This document shows, one piece after another, positions 61,196-64,000 of a stretch of 64,000 bases of DNA (position 1 is the first letter of the stretch; every line of letters begins with the position of its first letter). This DNA comes from Bacteroidales bacterium. GTDB taxonomy: Bacteria > Bacteroidota > Bacteroidia > Bacteroidales > UBA932. The DNA is taken from the NCBI GenBank assembly GCA_017471085.1, contig JAFUWW010000011.1, positions 1 to 64,000 on the forward strand, read 5' to 3'. A model generated the notes under the pieces. The model did not search any database, was not told where the DNA came from, and saw only the letters and a list, made by a program, of their open reading frames with translations. Both the position numbers and the translations under genes were made by a program.

Positions 61196-62395
61196 ATGTT
61201 CCGGAAACTTTTCAGACTTGCCGTTTGCCTGGCTGCTCTTACAGCCATGGCATGGGCGTGCCAGAAGCCGGAGACATACGATGAGAATACGGCCATTGTC
61301 CTCCGTCAGGCCGCTTTGGACCAGACGGGGGGCAGTGCGTTCGTCTCCGTGACCGTGAAAGGGGACTGGACCATTTCCCTGGAGTTCTCCGGCGGCGGCA
61401 CCTGGGCTTCCGTGGAGCCTGCCTCCGGAACCGGAAGCAAGGGCGATGTGCGCCTGGTCTATCAGGCCAATGAAGCGGAAGACCCCCGCAGCGTAACCCT
61501 TGTCCTGAAACCTGCCCATGGCGCAGAGGCCAGGGTTACGGCCTATCAGGACGGCCTTGAGCCCGAGCCGGAAACTCCTTCCTATGGCTACGACACCGTT
61601 CCCATGACCTGGCTGGAGCTGCCCGCCACCCAGGCGGGTGACGGGCGCGAAGCGCTGGCGCACGGCATGGACGGAGGAAAGTACAAGAATCAGATAGCCA
61701 GCGGCGTACGCAACTGGAGCTGCTATTGGGACTATGACCACCGGGTTTCGCAGTGGGTCGCCTATCCGTTGAACAACAAGCTGATCGGCAGTGGATCCAG
61801 GACGAATTCCTGGGGGTACGACCCGCTCCTCCCTTCCGGATTGCAACAGTCCATCACCTCCAGCTTCTCCTCCACCCACCGTTACTACAGCGATCCGCTG
61901 TATGACCGCGGTCACCAGATTCCGTCGGCCGACCGGCTGAGCTATTCGTCCAACGTCTCCACGTTCTATCCTACCAACATGACTCCGCAGAGCGGCGATT
62001 TCAACAGCCAGATCTGGGCTGCGCTGGAAGGAAAAGTGCGGGGCTATGCCGGGAAGGCGGATACGTTATACGTGGTCACGGGCTGCGTATACCGTAACAG
62101 CGGCGTCAAAGTGAAGGATACTGCGGGGCACGAAATCACCGTGCCCACGCATTACTTCAAGGCGCTTCTGTTCAGGGGAACATCGACCTATGCTACGGAA
62201 GGGTTTATGGCGGCCGGTTTCCTGCTGCCCCATGATGACTCCATCGCCGGCGGCAACTGCCTCGATTACATCCGTTCCATCGACCAGCTGGAGGATGAGA
62301 CGGGGATCGATTTCTTCCCCAACCTGGCAGCGGCAATCGGCAGGGAAGCGGCAGACAAGATTGAAGCCGAAGAGCCCAACAAATGGTGGAAATAA
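61196..62395 (+). CDS. Lipoprotein DNA/RNA non-specific endonuclease with BACON-like domain
   Basis: 399 aa; lipobox AWAC (Cys22). Residues about 35-125 are a BACON-like sandwich (ALDQTGGSAFVSVTVKGDWT). The nuclease domain has the family signature DRGHQIPSADR (catalytic His) followed by PTNMTPQSGDFN with the Mg-binding Asn region. ATG at 61196 is chosen; an in-frame TTG at 61178 would only lengthen the N-terminus. Expected to cut single- or double-stranded DNA and RNA at the cell surface. It lies 24 bp after the giant lipoprotein gene. Confidence 0.92.
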   Translation: MFRKLFRLAVCLAALTAMAWACQKPETYDENTAIVLRQAALDQTGGSAFVSVTVKGDWTISLEFSGGGTWASVEPASGTGSKGDVRLVYQANEAEDPRSVTLVLKPAHGAEARVTAYQDGLEPEPETPSYGYDTVPMTWLELPATQAGDGREALAHGMDGGKYKNQIASGVRNWSCYWDYDHRVSQWVAYPLNNKLIGSGSRTNSWGYDPLLPSGLQQSITSSFSSTHRYYSDPLYDRGHQIPSADRLSYSSNVSTFYPTNMTPQSGDFNSQIWAALEGKVRGYAGKADTLYVVTGCVYRNSGVKVKDTAGHEITVPTHYFKALLFRGTSTYATEGFMAAGFLLPHDDSIAGGNCLDYIRSIDQLEDETGIDFFPNLAAAIGREAADKIEAEEPNKWWK

Positions 62396-62419
62396 CAACT
62401 GAAACTTAATAGACTGAAA

Positions 62420-63511
62420 ATGAAAAAATCGCTTTATCTTCTCCTGGCCCTCATGGTCGTGGTCTCCGGTTGCGGCTCTTCCGCCAAGGTGGCCGGCGGC
62501 CCTTCCGGCAAGAGCTATGTAATCGGCTTTTACAACCTGGAGAACCTGTTCGACACCTTCCATGACGAGGGCAAGAACGATTATGAATACCTGCCCGACG
62601 GCTCCAACCAGTGGACGGACGCCAAGTACCAGAAGAAATTGCAGAACATGGCCCGCGTAATCGCGGAAATGAAGGCCGACAACGGCGTCTGGCACACCGT
62701 GCTGGGCGTTTCCGAAATCGAGAACCGCCATGTGCTGGAAGACCTGGTGGCCCAGCCTTCCATCGCCGAGGCCAATTACCAGATTGTCCATTACGACGGT
62801 CCCGACCGCCGCGGCGTGGATGTCGGCCTGCTGTACAAGCCCGAGCAGTTCAAGCTCCTCGCCAGCGAAAGCATCCCTTTCACCTTCGCCCCTTCGCGCA
62901 TCGACTTCAGCGCCTGGACCCAGGAGGAGATGGACGATTTCCGCACGCGTGACGTGCTGATGGCCCGCGGCACCATCGACGGGGAAATGTTCGCCTTCTT
63001 CGTGGCGCACCTTCCTTCCCGTCTGGGCGGCAAGGGTGCGGACCTCCGTCCCCGCGGCGCCGAAATCATCTACATGCGTGCCATGGAACTCCAGAAAGAG
63101 TTCCCCGGCATCAAGATCGTGGTGATGGGCGATATGAATGACAACCCCACCGACGTGAGCATGACCGATTTCATGCGCGGCAAGGAAAACATCGCCGATG
63201 TCACCGGTGAAGATTTCTTCTCTCCGTTCCTGAGCATGCTCAAGGCCGGTTACAGTTCGCTGTATTATCAGGGCGGCGGCAACATCTACGACATCATCCT
63301 GGTGAACAACGGCCTGGCCAACGCGCCCAAGGGCACGTTCCAGATCCAGCCCATCGTCAACGGGAAGTATTACGGCCGCGTGTTCTCCAAGCCGTTCATG
63401 ACCAACCAGTCGGGCCAGTACAAGGGAACTCCTTTCCGCACTTTCTCCAACGGTGCGTTTATCGGCGGCTATTCCGACCACTATCCTACGTATATCGTAA
63501 TCAAAAAGTAA
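62420..63511 (+). CDS. Lipoprotein endonuclease/exonuclease/phosphatase family protein
   Basis: 363 aa; lipobox VSGC (Cys18). The EEP fold shows FYNLENLFDT (metal-binding Asn/Glu), GVSEIENRHVL (catalytic Glu), VAHLPSR, VMGDMNDNPTD (Asp-Asn) and YSDHYPTYI (final Asp-His). Such enzymes hydrolyse phosphodiesters or phosphomonoesters. Beside the non-specific nuclease it could trim fragments to smaller nucleotides. Confidence 0.9.
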   Translation: MKKSLYLLLALMVVVSGCGSSAKVAGGPSGKSYVIGFYNLENLFDTFHDEGKNDYEYLPDGSNQWTDAKYQKKLQNMARVIAEMKADNGVWHTVLGVSEIENRHVLEDLVAQPSIAEANYQIVHYDGPDRRGVDVGLLYKPEQFKLLASESIPFTFAPSRIDFSAWTQEEMDDFRTRDVLMARGTIDGEMFAFFVAHLPSRLGGKGADLRPRGAEIIYMRAMELQKEFPGIKIVVMGDMNDNPTDVSMTDFMRGKENIADVTGEDFFSPFLSMLKAGYSSLYYQGGGNIYDIILVNNGLANAPKGTFQIQPIVNGKYYGRVFSKPFMTNQSGQYKGTPFRTFSNGAFIGGYSDHYPTYIVIKK

Positions 63512-63527
63512 AAAACACTTTTCAGAT

Positions 63528-64000
63528 ATGATGAAACGAATTCTAACGGCATTCGCCGCCCTCGCCGCTTCGGTGACCCTGTTCGCGCAGGAGTACTCCG
63601 GCGGCGTGAAGGGTACGGTCATCGACCGCAACGGCCGCCAGCCTGTGGAAAACGCCCGCCTGGTGCTCATGAAAGGCGCCGCCGAGGTGGCCCAGACCCA
63701 GTCGGGTCCGGACGGAGGTTTCCTGATCCTGGACCTGGAGGACGGCATGTACACCCTGGTGATCACGGCCCCCGATTTCCTGGAGACCCAGGTGCAGGTT
63801 ACCGTGAACGACGGTTATGTGAAGAACATGTTCAACCTGTCCATTTCCTCCGTCCAGCAGGTGACGGAACTGGACGATGACTCCTTCGCCGCCTTCGACA
63901 TGGACGACAGCGGCTACAACGACAACCCCACCATCCTGTTCGGCTCCAACGACGTGTTCAACAACATCGCCGGCTATAATTTCAGCGCCGTGCGTTTCAA
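63528..64000 (+). CDS. TonB-dependent receptor with regulatory-like N-terminal domain (3' end outside window)
   Basis: First 157 residues only. Signal peptide ending LFAQ, then a carboxypeptidase-regulatory-like domain (GGVKGTVIDRNGRQPVENAR; DGMYTLVITAPDFLETQ) and the start of a plug-like segment (LFGSNDVFNNIAGYNFSAVR). Similar to the second receptor class that pairs with EEP lipoproteins. It lies 16 bp after the EEP gene, so it is in the same operon. ATG at 63528 or 63531. Confidence 0.8.
   Translation, partial: MMKRILTAFAALAASVTLFAQEYSGGVKGTVIDRNGRQPVENARLVLMKGAAEVAQTQSGPDGGFLILDLEDGMYTLVITAPDFLETQVQVTVNDGYVKNMFNLSISSVQQVTELDDDSFAAFDMDDSGYNDNPTILFGSNDVFNNIAGYNFSAVRF

Overview
The window looks like a chromosomal segment from a high-GC member of the Bacteroidales (Bacteroidota). 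Evidence: (1) promoters fit the Bacteroidota sigma-ABfr form, TTTG about 19-21 nt upstream of TAnnTTTG, ahead of pfkA, rplM, the ATP synthase operon and others; (2) the ATP synthase gene order is atpDCBEFHAG; (3) the surface proteins are typical of the phylum (BACON-domain lipoproteins, CarboxypepD_reg/TonB-dependent receptors, a T9SS type A sorting domain). No rRNA, tRNA or intact mobile element was seen.

Layout. 1-5.7 kb: enolase 3' end, a secreted subtilase, and a reverse-strand pair (Fe-S aldo/keto reductase plus a NapH/NapG-like fusion ferredoxin). 5.7-10.3 kb: frr followed by a tightly overlapping Phe/Tyr operon (pheA, aminotransferase, tyrA, DAHP synthase-chorismate mutase). 10.3-18.4 kb: two secreted esterases, the tail of a dead AraC gene, then pfkA-lpxK-GH3-dus with overlapping ends. 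18.4-21 kb: a DUF4380 protein, a 739-bp gap rich in inverted repeats, and two small outer-membrane-type proteins, one apparently collapsed. 21-24 kb: rplM-rpsI-rpsB-tsf. 24-27.7 kb: an RHH/PIN toxin-antitoxin pair, a peptidase S51-ATP-grasp fusion and an AraC regulator. 27.9-32.8 kb: a TolC/HlyD/two ABC-2 permease exporter without an ATPase. 32.9-39.8 kb: the ATP synthase operon. 39.8-51.3 kb: HAD phosphatase, OPA transporter, YitT protein, two orphan lipoproteins, M20 dipeptidase, MATE, rsgA, EamA. 51.4-64 kb: a divergent surface locus with an Oar-like TonB receptor, two BACON/OB-fold lipoproteins (one 1592 aa), a lipoprotein DNA/RNA endonuclease, a lipoprotein endonuclease/exonuclease/phosphatase and a second receptor. 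The content suggests capture and degradation of extracellular nucleic acid.

Most unusual signal. A 28-nt palindromic unit (6-nt arm, 16-nt A-rich core, 6-nt arm), repeated at a 51-nt period, lies in three unrelated genes: in frame in atpG (3 units), in frame in the MATE gene (3 units), and across the atpD stop codon into the atpD-atpC gap (2 units). A single degenerate unit sits in the 19.7-kb gap. Arm sequences differ between loci but stay complementary, and all three coding loci read the unit on the same strand and in the same frame. This looks like an undescribed protein-tolerated palindromic repeat family. Other repeat types also enter coding sequence, in atpB and in the NapH/NapG-like fusion gene.
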